Assembly: GCF_001522545.3 (NCBI RefSeq)
Contig: NC_031773.1
Coordinates: 20,036,302-20,100,301, forward strand
Direction of reading: 5' to 3'
Source of the DNA: Parus major
Taxonomy: Eukaryota; Chordata; Aves; Passeriformes; Paridae
Length of the DNA: 64,000 nt
Below the pieces are notes generated by a model. That model had not been told where the DNA came from, ran no database searches, and worked only from the letters and a program-made list of their open reading frames with translations. The translations under genes were made by a program, and so were the position numbers. This document shows positions 50,401 through 61,430 of the stretch, piece by piece (positions within the stretch are counted from its first letter, which is position 1; each line of letters starts with the position of its first letter).

Positions 50401-51489
50401 TTTCATGTGTGATTATTGTTTAAAAAAGCAGTTTGATACCAGCATTATGTAGTCATAGTTTGTTCCTTTATATACAGAGGAGGATTCTAGACACAGGTTG
50501 CTGCTCCATCTGCTTTTATGCATATATACATGTGTTTAAAAGTGTTGTACTGTGACATGACCAATCCAATCTAATAGGAATATTTTTTCAGTTTCCACTG
50601 GTTAAAGTTGAGGCTGAAATACTACTTAATAAATGAACTGCTATAACATTAATTTTAATTGAAGTAAATTTAAATTAATTTCTCATTCCTATCAGGCTAT
50701 TTAAAAGATGTTTAGAATGAATATAAAACCAAGTTGTTGAGTGTGTGTAGCTTGTCAACTATTATCTAGATCTCATATTAAAAACTAAGAAAAAAATATT
50801 TGGTAACTGTGTAATTGAAACACCATGTTATGTGCCGTTAGAACATTTGGCTTGGTTTTGCTTATTTGGCTGGGTGTGTGGGCTTTCTTTGGGGGATAAT
50901 GGGAGTAATATTTTGAAATAAAAGCAAAGTTATAAAAGGTGTTCAGTGTCCACCACATCATAACTTCATTTTCAATAGGTCCTTGCATAAGTTAGCATAA
51001 GTCTGTTTGTGTAACTTGACAAAACTGTTTCAGAAAACACAAAATCATTCTAAGCAAAACAGGAAGGATATTCTCCATGTACCTGAGGAGATCTAACAGA
51101 GATAGGAGAAGTGCCAAAATCTTTCAGTTTCTAATGCATGTTGTCTTTTGTTCTGGTGCTAAAAAAATGTTATCTGTAATGTGTAAGAGTAAGATACGAT
51201 GGAGAAATCTGAGTAAGCAGATATGTACATATACATGTAAACACAGTAAGCCATGCACGATGATGAGCAGATCAATTGCTGAATGTGATCATTCCTAGGC
51301 CAAATCACAGGATGTCAGTCTCTGTGGGGCTCTGTTGGGAATATAGAAGGCAGATTGTGCCCTTGTGAAAGGAGTGTTTGATCTGTCTTCTGAAGTGTGT
51401 TTGAGAATTAGATTTACTAAGAAGGATTATTCTGGTTCTGAATCACCCTTTGCTGACAATAATGTTTTCTGATAAAGCAAAATAAACAG

Positions 51490-51652
51490 ATCACACGAAG
51501 AGGTTTTACAGTTTCCATACTTGAAAATACTTAAAACCCATCTGGAAACAGTCTGAAGTCTAAGAAGTCTGCTCTAGTTGACTCTGCTTTGGGCACAAGA
51601 ACAAGGTAATCACCAGAGGTCCCTGCCAGCTTCAGCCATTCTGTGATTCAGT
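51490..51652 (+). mobile_element. CR1 LINE 3'-end fragment
   Basis: The stretch from about TTCCATACTTGAAAATACTT through CAGAGGTCCCTGCCAGCTTC to CATTCTGTGATTCAG follows the sense 3' end of CR1. The terminal ATTCTGTG motif is partly kept. It is 5'-truncated, as is usual for CR1. Confidence 0.8.
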
Positions 51653-51743
51653 TAAAACAGGGACAAAGCTTCATGAGCACTCTAATCTTCCACGTAAATA
51701 ACTAACTTTGTCTTATCAAAGTGGTTGGTTTTTTTCCTTTCAG

Positions 51744-51904
51744 ATTGGAAGTTTTCTGAGAATTTACAGTATTCATACGAAACAAGCAAGTGCTGACAAT
51801 GAAGATGTCTCACATATAGAATTTCATCTTCATGGTGGCACTTGTTATGGTCGAGGAATAGGAGTGTTGCCAGAAAGTAACCCAGATGTTAAGGAGCTAA
51901 AAGC
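51744..51904 (+). CDS. POT1: POT1 coding exon 10 (OB2, residues 381-433)
   Basis: The acceptor TTTTTTTCCTTTCAG and donor AAAGC|GTAAGT flank the exon. It encodes [19 protein letters not shown] and then [20 protein letters not shown]. These are the last strands of OB2; human has [12 protein letters not shown] and LHGGTSYGRGIRVLPESN. It exits in phase 2, with Ala434 split over the junction. Confidence 0.98.
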
Positions 51905-54033
51905 GTAAGTACTATGTATGTGTAGATAATTCCTTTTCTCTAGGTCACTCTTGAAAACTCTAGGCTTATGTAACAGCTATAGAGTTTAGAATTGTAAATG
52001 TATCTAAGAATCAGAAGCTCGGGAACAGAATATGTCTTTAGCACCACTAAGATGAACATGTTTGGAGGGATAGGTAAGTCCCCCACTAAACCATGTCTCT
52101 AAGTGCCACATCTACATGACTTTAAAATACCTCCAGGGACAATGACTCCACCATTTTTCCTGAGCTGTTTTTTTCAGTTCTTGTCAACCTTTTTCATGAA
52201 GAAATTTTTCTTAATACCTGATATAAACCTCCCCAGACACGACTTGAAGCCGTTTCTTCTCCTTCCGTCACTTGCTGAGTGGGAGAAGAGGCTGACCCCA
52301 CCTCAACACAACCTCCTGTCACGCTGTTGTTGTAGCCATAAGTGATAAGGTTCCCCCTGATCTTCCTCACCTCCAACCTAAAACATCCCAGCTCCCTCAG
52401 CTGCTCCTCACAGGATTTGTGCTCTAGCTCCTTCACCAGGTCCTTTTCTGCTGAGCCTCTTTCCAGCCACTCTGCCCCAGCCTGTGGCACTGCATGGACT
52501 TGTTGTGACCCAAGTGCAGTTCACCTTGTTGAACCTCATGCACTTGGCCTTGGCCATCAGTCCAGCCTGTCCAGAGTCCTCTGCTGAGCCTTTCTGCGCT
52601 CCAACAGATCAACACTGCTGCTCAGCTTGGGATCATCTGCAAACTGACTGAGGGTGCCATGCCCTCAGTCACCTTGTCAGTGGTAGAGATCCTAAACAGG
52701 CCCCTGTACTGACCCCTGCGGAGCACCTTTTGTGAGTGGCCACCAGCTGGAGGTAACTTCATTCATTCTCTGGGCCTAGCCAGATTTTTACCCAGCAAAT
52801 ATGCACCTATCCCAGCTATGACACCCAGTTGCTCTGTGAGAATGCTGTGGGAAACACTGTCAGAGGCTTTACTAAGGTCCAGGTAAACCACATCCACAGC
52901 TGTTTCCTATCCACTAAGCAGGTCAGTTTGTCATAAGAGGCGATGAGGTTGGTCAAGCAGGACATGTCTCATAAACCCATGCTACATGTGTCTGATCCCC
53001 TGGGTATCCTTCATGTGCTACATGATGAAAACATACAGAGGGTGATCTGCTCCATGACCTCCAGCACTGAGCTCAGGCTCAGTAGTTCCTATTGTAGAAC
53101 TACAGGCCCATAGTTCCCTGGATCCTCCCTCTGACCCTTCTTGTAGATAACCATCTGCTGTAATTTTCAATCTGTTGGAACCTCCTCACTTACCCAGGAC
53201 TGCTGATAAATGATAGAAAGTGGATTTTTGAGCACTTCTTCCAGCCCCCTCAGTATCTGGAGGTGGATCCCAACCACCCCTTAAACATGTGTGTGTGTGT
53301 ATATAAGTGGTGTAGCAGGTCAGTGACCATTTTCTCTTAGGTTATGGAGGTTTCATTTTGCTCCCCATCCTTCTCTCAGCTCAGGAGTCTGGATGCTCCA
53401 AGAATAATTGGTCTTACTATTACAATGGAAGTAAAGAAGGCATGAAGTACATTAGCCTTTTCCACATCCTTTGTCACTTGTTTCCTGCAACATCCATTAA
53501 AGGATGGAGATTTTCCTTAGCCCTCCTTTTGTTGATGATATATTTGGAGAAGCTATTTTTGTTCTCATACAGCAGTAGTCATATTAAGTTCTAGTCAGAC
53601 TTTGCACTTCTAATTTTCTGCCTGTGTAACATCCGTGTAATCCTCCTGAGTGATCTGCCACTTCTTCCGAAAGTTGTAAACTCTTTTTTTCTTCCTTAGG
53701 AGCGGCTAAGTAACCAAAGTCCATATTCCATTATCAGGAATTCTGTTTCCAGAAGTACATATTTCTTTTGGCACTCTTTTGTGTTTAATGTTCCAGAAGT
53801 GATTTGGAAAGTGTCTCATCTGCATCATTAATATAACCTCCTGAAACTTCTGGTTCAGTTGATTTTTATGTCTCTGCTGGAACATTTATGTCTGAACACT
53901 ATACCTGTGTATTGATAATAAATAGGTTTCTTGTAAGTGTCTGTGTAGTCCCATATATATTTATATGTGTGTGTGAATGACAATACATAAAAAATTTCTC
54001 TAGTTTATAAAATATTTAGCCATTTATCTTTAG
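51905..54033 (+). other. POT1 intron after coding exon 10
   Basis: Mostly one long CR1 LINE in the opposite orientation (52040-53700), which makes this intron richer in GC than its neighbours. The rest is AT-rich. Confidence 0.7.
52040..53700 (-). mobile_element. CR1 LINE, long degraded copy with reverse-transcriptase remnant
   Basis: Read on the - strand, this about 1.65-kb copy includes part of the ORF2 reverse transcriptase and the 3'UTR. The segment complementary to about 52800-52980 encodes remnants of the CR1 motif around DFSKAFD (here frameshifted, with D-L-S-K-A-S-D). The next part keeps a damaged PQGS..GP region (complement of about 52700-52730). Its 3' end is at about 52040. Frameshifts and stops show it is dead. 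A GT run at 53288-53301 lies inside it. Confidence 0.85.
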
Positions 54034-54122
54034 ATTTTTAGAATCTGTGGAACTGACAGACAGTCAGGATATGGAAAGCATGTGTTCAATGGACGTGGAC
54101 AGCACTTTTGGCAATGTTACAG
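54034..54122 (+). CDS. POT1: POT1 coding exon 11 (OB2-OB3 linker, residues 434-463)
   Basis: The acceptor TTATCTTTAG and donor ACAG|GTAAGA flank the exon. The product AFLESVELTDSQDMESMCSM and the following DVDSTFGNVT are acidic and Ser/Thr-rich. They correspond to the poorly conserved human linker containing DLESANL. Entry phase 2, exit phase 1. Identity rests on position, phase and the short FLES/DLES match. Confidence 0.9.
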
Positions 54123-55237
54123 GTAAGAGCATCTGAAAGCTGATGTGCACTTTCTTCTAATTTATATATGGTCGAGATAAGGTCACAGTTACTGCTTTTT
54201 CTGTGTGTGTAATGCTACTTTCACATTCAAAGCCTTAGAGAATTCCTTCAGTTTATTAGACTGGAAATTTACATTACTCTTTCTGTCTTCCAGCACACAC
54301 ATTTCATATTACATGGAAAGATACTTTCATAGGAGTTAGTGAATAAATTCTTAAACACAGATGGTGTTCTTAATCATACTGTATTAGATCACAAAGCAGA
54401 GTTATGCAAGTGCCTCCCTCTAAAGGGGGATTCTGCAGGGACAGGCACTGAAAATGCTACTAAACAGCTGCCTGTTGAGGAGCCCTTCTTAAGCCATTGG
54501 ATGAAAAGTTGTGTGAGGTGTATGTAAGCTGCACTTCCACAGAACAGTGATATCTTATAGACAGTTCTACAGACCCCGTATTATTTTCTGAATGGTACTT
54601 TTAGCCCAGGATAAGAATAACTAAAAGGGAATTAAACTCTAAAGCTGGTTGGACATAGTCTGTATCTTTGCTTCTGGCTTTTAAAAAATCTGTGTTACTC
54701 AGCCATTATTAACATAGAAACATAGGGCATTTCTAAAAGAATGCAGAAGTCAAGCATAAATAAATGCTTCATGTCCAGTCCATAACTGAAAAATATTGCA
54801 TTTATTTGCTGCGCTCTGTGTGTAGTAGAGGTTGTTTAAAGAGACCAGGCAGTCTGTATTGGTATTAGAATAATGTATTTATGTTCATGTTCAGAAAGAT
54901 TACAGGGGATGCATGCAATTTATGTCAGCAAATCATTCACAGTATACTTCTGAAAAGTGTTCACTTCCATAAATATTCCTATTTAATGTATATGCTAACT
55001 TCCCCTCTATTATATTAACTCTTGATATTCAATGTGTGTCTTCAGCTTACTTTTGCTACTCTTTTTTTTGGTTGTTGTATCGTTTTCATACATTATTGGA
55101 ATTTTCATTTTCATTTGTTCAGCTTTCGGTTTTGTGTGTGTATCTACCTCTTTATCTACCTACCTGTTTGTACGTGTCCACATGATAAAAAAGAAAAGAA
55201 TGGCGGAAAATAATTATGAAATTCTTCTTGATTATAG
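54123..55237 (+). other. POT1 intron after coding exon 11
   Basis: A 1.1-kb AT-rich intron with no repeat recognised. Confidence 0.6.
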
Positions 55238-55282
55238 ATCTTGAATTGCACTTGCAGAGATGTCAGCAACTATCTGTTACAG
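55238..55282 (+). CDS. POT1: POT1 coding exon 12 (45-nt exon, residues 464-478)
   Basis: The acceptor TTGATTATAG and donor ACAG|GTAGGT flank a small exon encoding DLELHLQRCQQLSVT. It matches human LYEVERCQQLSAT, so despite its size it is supported by homology and by phase 1 on both sides. Its removal would keep the frame, so alternative skipping is possible. Confidence 0.93.
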
Positions 55283-55768
55283 GTAGGTAACGTTTTGACC
55301 TTAAGGTAAATTTTAATTTTGCTAGAGAACAAAAGCAGTTTTAAAACATTATCTTAAAGTTTATTATAGGATATATGGTTATAGTTAAATGGTTATCCAT
55401 ATATGGTTATATATAAAGGTTATTATAAGGTTATAGGAAGAGCTATTCTGAGAGTATAAATTCCATGTGTGTTGTATTTGGTTTGTTTTAAAAGAATAGA
55501 TCATATTTTTATATTCTTCTTTCATTTGGTTTTTCTACATGTTGTGTTTCTGTACCCTGTACACCATACTCCCTCGTCCTAATGTGATTTATCTTACTGA
55601 CTGTAATAACAAATTGTGTTGATAAAACTAAGGCTGCAGCTGGGAAGGAAAAAAAAGCTGGAAATTAGGGAAAAATGCATAACTGTGACTGCTATTTCCA
55701 GTATTATGAATATTACAATGATTAATAGTATGCATAGTGCTTTTTCATCTCTGTGTGTTGTTTTGCAG
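55283..55768 (+). other. POT1 intron after coding exon 12
   Basis: A 486-bp intron with a GGTTATA-rich low-complexity stretch near 55370-55436. Confidence 0.7.
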
Positions 55769-55925
55769 TATTAACAGATCATCAGGATTTGAGTAACACA
55801 GAACTGAAAACCATAACAAGCAGCACAGCACCTCAACAGTATCGCATTAGAGCAAAGCTGAGAACTTACAAACCCCAAAAGCTCCATCAGTCTGTTAAAC
55901 TTCATTGTTCCAAATGCAACTCTTT
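55769..55925 (+). CDS. POT1: POT1 coding exon 13 (OB3 start and first zinc pair, residues 479-530)
   Basis: The acceptor GTTGTTTTGCAG and donor TCTTT|GTAAGT flank the exon. It encodes [10 protein letters not shown] and, further on, [19 protein letters not shown] and [11 protein letters not shown]. Human has [19 protein letters not shown] at the start of OB3. Cys525 and Cys528 form the first C-X2-C pair, equivalent to human Cys382/Cys385 that bind zinc. Entry phase 1, exit phase 2. Confidence 0.98.
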
Positions 55926-57178
55926 GTAAGTGTTTCACACATTACAAGTAACTAGGAATTGCTCTGTATGTTTTGGGATGCCTAGATTTTCAGTGATTTT
56001 TTTTTTTTTGTGTAAGATGAGCTGAATGTAAATGTATATAATTTTGTGAAATGATTTGAAATGCACTGATAATAAGTAGGAATTTTTTAAATCGTCAGAG
56101 TTCAATTTACAGAATCTTTTGAATGCTTTCAAAAAAAAAAGTTTTCTTAATTTGCAAATGCAGCGGTACAGTTTTTTTCCATACCATAGCTGTATAGAAG
56201 TATCTCAAGTATTTCTTTATTGAAGTTTTAAAATAGGATATTCAAAATGGTACAATAGTCTCCAAGTGAATTGATAAAATATTTTTGATTAAAGTGCATC
56301 TTCCAGACAAGGATCTTTTCTGGATCCAAAAATGTCAGGGAAATCACACAACTTCAGGCATTCCCGTGGGTCCTGTCACTGGTCACCACAAAGAAGAGAT
56401 CAATGCCTGCCACTCCTCTTCCCCTCAAGAGGAAGTTGTAACTACAGTGGGGTCTCCTTCATGCTGAACAGACCAAGTGACCTCAGCTGCTGCTCATATG
56501 GCTTCCCCTTAAGGCCCTTCACCATCTTCGTTGCCCTGCTTTGGACACTCTGAGACCTTTTATAACCTAACCAATTCCGTAATATTTGTGTTATTTGGGT
56601 GGCCTGCATTATTGCTTCTCTGTGTTTGACAAGTGGAAGTGCACAAATAGTGCATTCCAGCAGGACAGGATAGAAACTGTGTGGTGCAGAGTTGTAGATT
56701 TTCACTTGACAGTGCTTACATGGAACTGTTCTGATCCTGTCCTTTTTTTCTTTTTCCTCCATCAGTTTATACAAAGTCAAACAGACTAAAATATGAAATT
56801 ATATAAGTTGATGTAATCTTTTCACTCTAATGAAGCAGTATGCATTTTGTGGCCATTTTAAGGCCCAACTGAAATAACATAAAGCTGATAGATTTGGCTT
56901 TCCATGGATTTTCATTAGTGTGTATGTAGCCACTAGGCTGCCTCTGCTCCTAGGTAAGTTGGCATATTACTTAGCATATTTATTAACATGGAAAGCCATG
57001 ATATACTATATAACTCTAAATGTTTAAACTGATAAAACAATTAGGATGTTTTTCCTGTACGTACATTAACTCTCATGACTGTATTCTAATATTTGTTTGG
57101 AGTACTGTCATCCTTGTGGGTAGATTGCCTAAGGAGGAGCTGTTATAATATACTTACTCAATTTGGAAATGGTTTTAG
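55926..57178 (+). other. POT1 intron after coding exon 13
   Basis: A 1.25-kb intron. Its middle third is a reverse-oriented CR1 fragment (56300-56690). Confidence 0.7.
56300..56690 (-). mobile_element. CR1 LINE fragment (3' region)
   Basis: The + strand contains GTGGGTCCTGTCACTGGTCA, TGCTGAACAGACCAAGTGAC and TTCACCATCTTCGTTGCCCT, characteristic CR1 3' sequence in reverse complement. Both ends are truncated. Confidence 0.85.
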
Positions 57179-57384
57179 GCAAGAAGTTCCAGATAGAGAT
57201 GACTTTGACTCCATTTTACGCGGCTCTGCCAGTACTGCCCCAAACCCAGAATTACGCAATACATCCTGGTATGAATCTGTAACATGGACTACACAAGAGC
57301 AGAAGCAGAGGGAAATAGCCATCCATTTTGTGAAGCATGATGAAATGCTTCAACATCCTGAAGACACCTTGCTTATGATAGAAG
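57179..57384 (+). CDS. POT1: POT1 coding exon 14 (OB3 / resolvase-like insertion, residues 531-599)
   Basis: The acceptor GGTTTTAG and donor GAAG|GTAAAC flank the exon. It encodes LQEVPDRDDFDSILRG and later TSWYESVTWTTQEQK and IAIHFVKHDEML, lining up with human LQEVPHEGDLD, NTSLYDSKIWTTKNQK and VAVHFVKNNGIL. It enters the Holliday-junction-resolvase-like insertion of OB3. The open frame runs on past the donor, but the homology stops there. Exit phase 1. Confidence 0.97.
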
Positions 57385-58632
57385 GTAAACTGCAAATATA
57401 CCAATTCTTACAGAACTGTGTTCCCTCTGTGTATGTACAGAGTAAAAATATGTTGAAGTTGCATTCAGTGTAAGTAGTGATGAAGGCATCTTCAAAGAAA
57501 AGAAGAACTGATCTGGAACTCTAAGTTGCTTTTATGCAAACAGGAAATGGTAATCTGTGAAGGTCTTGTAAGATGATTCCGTCTATTTTAAAACTATGCC
57601 AATGTTGTTTATTGTTGATTACGCTGAAATTAACAGCTGAATGTCTTTTTTTTCTTCTAGCTGTGCTTACTGGTTTTACAATTCTGATTTAAAAACTTAG
57701 CAAGTCTTCTAAATAGGCCTGTTTTTAGTAATGATGTGGAAAGTTTTGAAAGGCTTCTCGTAATACAAGCTTCCAGTTAAATTTGTCAGCCTCTGGATGT
57801 CAGTGTTGTTTCAGATTAGTAGAGCTTCTCTCAGTGTGAGTTTTTTTGGTGTGGTTTTTATCAGATTTTCTCAGGAAAGAGAAATAGCCACTGACCTTTA
57901 AACAAAGCAATTTTTCTAGAGTACTATTAAGGAATTTTTATATAATAAAAATGATAAATTGCATATAGCACCATTCAGAGTTAAAAACAAAATCTTCAAT
58001 TGTGCTCAAGTAGTGATGTGAATAAGCGAATATAAGTCAGGTGGTCCTTTGTGTGAGGGTCAGTGACAAAACCCCTTCTGTTTTCTGCTTTCTTTTATAA
58101 TGGATTAGTTCTGATAGCTGCTTTATTTCTGACGTGTTCCCAACTGACTTCAATCTAACCTTTTCTTTTGGGAAAAAAAAATAATCTATTTCTTCTCCAT
58201 TTTCCTAGAACAGCTGAGCAATATAACTCAGTAAATCTATTTTCAGATATTAAAAGTGTCAGCAACTAAGTATGTCTGTGTATGGATATGTGCATATAAA
58301 AGGTCAGTTTGGTTGCTTTGATTTTTTTCTAAGAAAATGGCTAGTAAGATCATAGGAGTAATTATATGAAAGTGATGTTAACTAAATACAACCTCTTGAT
58401 TGCAGTGTTAGCTATGAGGAAGTTATTAAGGTATCTGCTTTGATAAATGTCTATTTTTGTTTCTTAATCAAATCTGTTGTTGAGTAAAAGTGAGAAGATA
58501 TTAGGTATTTTTTGAGTTTTCAGTAGTGATATCAATTATTATTGAAGGCCCTGAAATCAGCTGAGAAATGTAAGTTGTTCAGTTTATTTCTGACTACTGT
58601 GTAAGAAACCATGGTTATTTGGTTTTTAATAG
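57385..58632 (+). other. POT1 intron after coding exon 14
   Basis: A 1.25-kb AT-rich intron; nothing else recognised. Confidence 0.6.
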
Positions 58633-58768
58633 GTGGAACTCTGAAAGAAATCTGGAAGCTTTCAAAAAGATTTAAGTGTGTTATTCCTGTGAGATCCACA
58701 GAAGATGATCTTGAATTATTAGATCTTTCAGCTCCTTTTCTTCTACAAGGGAATGTAAAATATTATGG
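58633..58768 (+). CDS. POT1: POT1 coding exon 15 (resolvase-like insertion, residues 600-644)
   Basis: The acceptor TTTTTAATAG and donor TATGG|GTAGGT flank the exon. It encodes [33 protein letters not shown] and [13 protein letters not shown]. Human has [34 protein letters not shown] and LIQG. Entry phase 1, exit phase 2; the split glycine codon leads straight into the second zinc pair. Confidence 0.98.
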
Positions 58769-61335
58769 GTAGGTTAAAAGTATTTGTTGATATTTCACTA
58801 GTTGCTGTAAAAGATAGCATTTTCTTCAGTAATTCAGACTGCAGTACTTGAAGGGAAGACTTTGATGTAAAATATATTGCATGATCCACAGTACTGACAT
58901 TGGGGGTGAAATGTGTTATCATTTGATACCTGGTATCAAAGGACTGACTGCAGTTTGGCTCTTGATCTGTAAATCTTAAGACCTTAATTACACAGCACTC
59001 CAGTTCCAGTCTTTTCTGTGGTGCCTGGGAAGGGCAGTGGGCTGTAGAAATGGAAATGCACATGCAGTGCAAAGTACCTAAATACCTCTTCTAGTCCAGA
59101 TCTTCCATTTTCTGGTCTCACTTTGACTAAAGTCAAAACATACCTTGTTTTCGAAACTGTATGCTGAGGGGTTTTGGATGCAGATACATACAATATAACA
59201 GATAATATTTAAATAGAGATACAGAAGATAGTAATCAACCAGTCAATCTACCTCTCATTCTTAGTGTTGGGAAAGCTTAAGTTTTGGAAGCAGTAAGGGA
59301 TTTTGGACAGCTTTTTGTTACCATTTGTAACTTATGATGATCCACAGCACTGCAAAGTGCCTTACCTCTTTGTGGATGTCATTCACTGTAGAGATGACTT
59401 CACCAGGTTTCTGAATTCCTCAGTTCCAAAGCTGTGGAACACAGTAACCACACCTAGGTCTGGTATTTGTGATCTGCCATGCAATGCCACGTTCTGCTCA
59501 GTGGGAGCTGTCAGCAGTGTGTTCCCCCAGTAATGCCCAGCAGCATAGAGCTGCTGAGCTCAGAAATACCAGCCTCCTCCATGCAAGCTACTGAGCCCTC
59601 TCTCTCAGCAGCTCAGGCAGAGCACAGTGCAGTGGGGCACTATGCTAGGTCTCCAGCCAATCAAAAATTTTCTGTGCAGAAATATTCCGTGTTTCATGTG
59701 AACCCTAAAGTTTCCCATAAGGGCTGTCCATAAAATGAATACAGGTAATTGTTTCTCTCTGTCATATATAGTTTTGACCTTTCCAGATATTGCTGTCTAC
59801 AGCTTTTTTTAAATAAAGGCAGTATATGGATACTCCTATTGGGACAGGATCTTCACCATTACAAAGTATTTCTGCTTGCACTTTCATAATCCATATATTT
59901 CCCCTGCTACATGCAACTCACCTTCAGACATTGTTCACTCTTCAAATGGTTGAACTGTAAAAGTAAAATGGTTTGTAAGGTATTCCATGGTTGCTTATAG
60001 GATATTTGGGAAAGAATCTCAAAAGGATGCTGACATTTCAGAGCTATGTTTCATGCATGTTTCTATTAGTGGCATATACTTTGCTAAGAAAAGATTCTGT
60101 TTGGTAGAATGAATTATATGTGTATGCATTTGCATGCATATTCATTTATATATAAAACAGACACACTGCATATAAAAAGCAAAATTTTCAGTTATTTTAT
60201 TGGAGTTTGAGTTTTTTAAAGGAAAAAAGTGACTTGACTATATCACTTAAGCAGAAGTATTTTTATTGATTTGGCATGCTTTACATATAATTTTAAACTA
60301 TAATAGATGTTTATTTCAAATTCTAACTGTAGTATACTAACACAGCAACTTAATTTGGAGCAACTAGTTTTGTTCTGTAATTTCATTCCTTGAGGCAAAT
60401 GGGAGCAACTTTGAAAACAGTTCAATACTTCAATCCACTTGTAGCATTTGCTTAATATGTTACATGTAAAATTTATAATACTTGGTGAAAATACACCAGT
60501 AATAAAATGGACTTTTTTAACAACTCTTAGTTAATATTCTCAGCATAGGCAAGGCCAAATTTCTCCTGTAACTCTGTAATGGGTTTAGAGCATGCTACAA
60601 GTTTAGATTAATTTCTGCTTTTACAAAGTGAGAAGTAGTGGCATATGAGCATATGTTTAGTAATGTAGTGATCTTAGAATCATAGAATGGTTTGGGTTGA
60701 AAGGGACCTCTCATGATCAGCTAATCCAACCCCCTGCCTTGGGCACAGACACCTTGCACTACACCAGTCTCGTCTTGAACACTTCCAGGTATAGGGAATC
60801 CACAGTGTTCCTGGACAGCTTGTTCCAGTGCCTCAACTTCTTTGTGAAGTGTTTCTTCTTTCTGCAAAATCTACATCTACCCTCTCTCAGTTTAAAAATG
60901 TTGTTCCTTGTTCTTCACTACAGGCCCTGGTTAAAAGTCTGTCTGTCTTTCTTATAGAAAAGAGAGTCTTGACTCTGTCTTCTCTCACTTCCCTTTTATA
61001 TATAGAGAGGCCACAGTAGGGTCTGCCTGGTACCTCTGTTTTCAAGGCTGAACAACCCCAGCTCTTCAGCTTTGATGTAGTTTTATTCCTGTCTAATTAC
61101 TGGTCTTTTCTAGATTTATTTCTCCTCATGGATAGTTCAAAAAAAGCATTAAGGGATTTTGTTTTGCTCCAAAGCTGGTGTGTCTGGTAAAGTAGTTACT
61201 TCAAGCAGCAATATAAGTACTTAAGCACTTCACAGTGTAAGAAAATCAAGAGTTTTGTTTTTTTTCTGTGCAGAATAATTCTAGTACAAATACATCAGTG
61301 TTTGGTTAGTCTCAATATGTTGTTTTAAATGCTAG
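58769..61335 (+). other. POT1 intron after coding exon 15
   Basis: A 2.6-kb intron with a reverse CR1 3' end (60676-61076). A less AT-rich stretch at 59340-59740 looks different from the surrounding DNA but was not assigned to any repeat. Confidence 0.6.
60676..61076 (-). mobile_element. CR1 LINE 3'-end fragment, well preserved
   Basis: On the + strand it begins AGAATCATAGAATGGTTTGG and continues to CTGAACAACCCCAGCTCTTC, the reverse complement of the terminal about 400 bp of CR1. It includes the ATTCTATG-type 3' end at 60676. The copy is close to intact over this length, so probably a younger insertion than the others here. Confidence 0.92.
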
Positions 61336-61430
61336 GTGCAAGCAGTGTTCAACTCCAAAGCCTATGAAGAATCTAAGTTCCATTGCAGCAGAACAGCAAC
61401 CATCATGGGAACCAGCTGAAATTGCACAAG
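61336..61430 (+). CDS. POT1: POT1 coding exon 16 (second zinc pair, residues 645-676)
   Basis: The acceptor AAATGCTAG and donor CAAG|GTCAGC (G at +1, T at +2, less usual after that) flank the exon. It encodes GCKQCSTPKPMKNLSSIAAE and ends SWEPAEIAQ. Cys646 and Cys649 are equivalent to human Cys503/Cys506 and complete the four-cysteine zinc site with Cys525/528. The stretch after them is variable in the family. Entry phase 2, exit phase 1. Confidence 0.97.

Larger units (their letters stand above)
45788..51743 (+). other. POT1 intron after coding exon 9 (6.0 kb)
   Basis: AT-rich. It holds a TA-rich microsatellite at about 47083-47126, a 19-bp tandem duplication at 47366-47403, and a CR1 3' end at 51490-51652 that stops about 90 bp before the next exon. 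A more mixed-composition stretch (47880-48500) was not identified. Confidence 0.6.

Noticed and set aside
52103..52615. Several 60-98 codon open frames on both strands
   Set aside because: All fall inside the antisense CR1 copy; they are not host genes.
57385..57473. Extension of POT1 coding exon 14 to the stop at 57473
   Set aside because: The conserved protein ends at the GTAAAC donor and continues in register at 58633. Read-through would give a truncated protein unlike any POT1. It could be a minor intronic-polyadenylation form, but nothing here supports that.
59303..59733. Overlapping open frames in a less AT-rich stretch of the intron before coding exon 16
   Set aside because: No recognisable protein, no splice support, and probably an unidentified old repeat.
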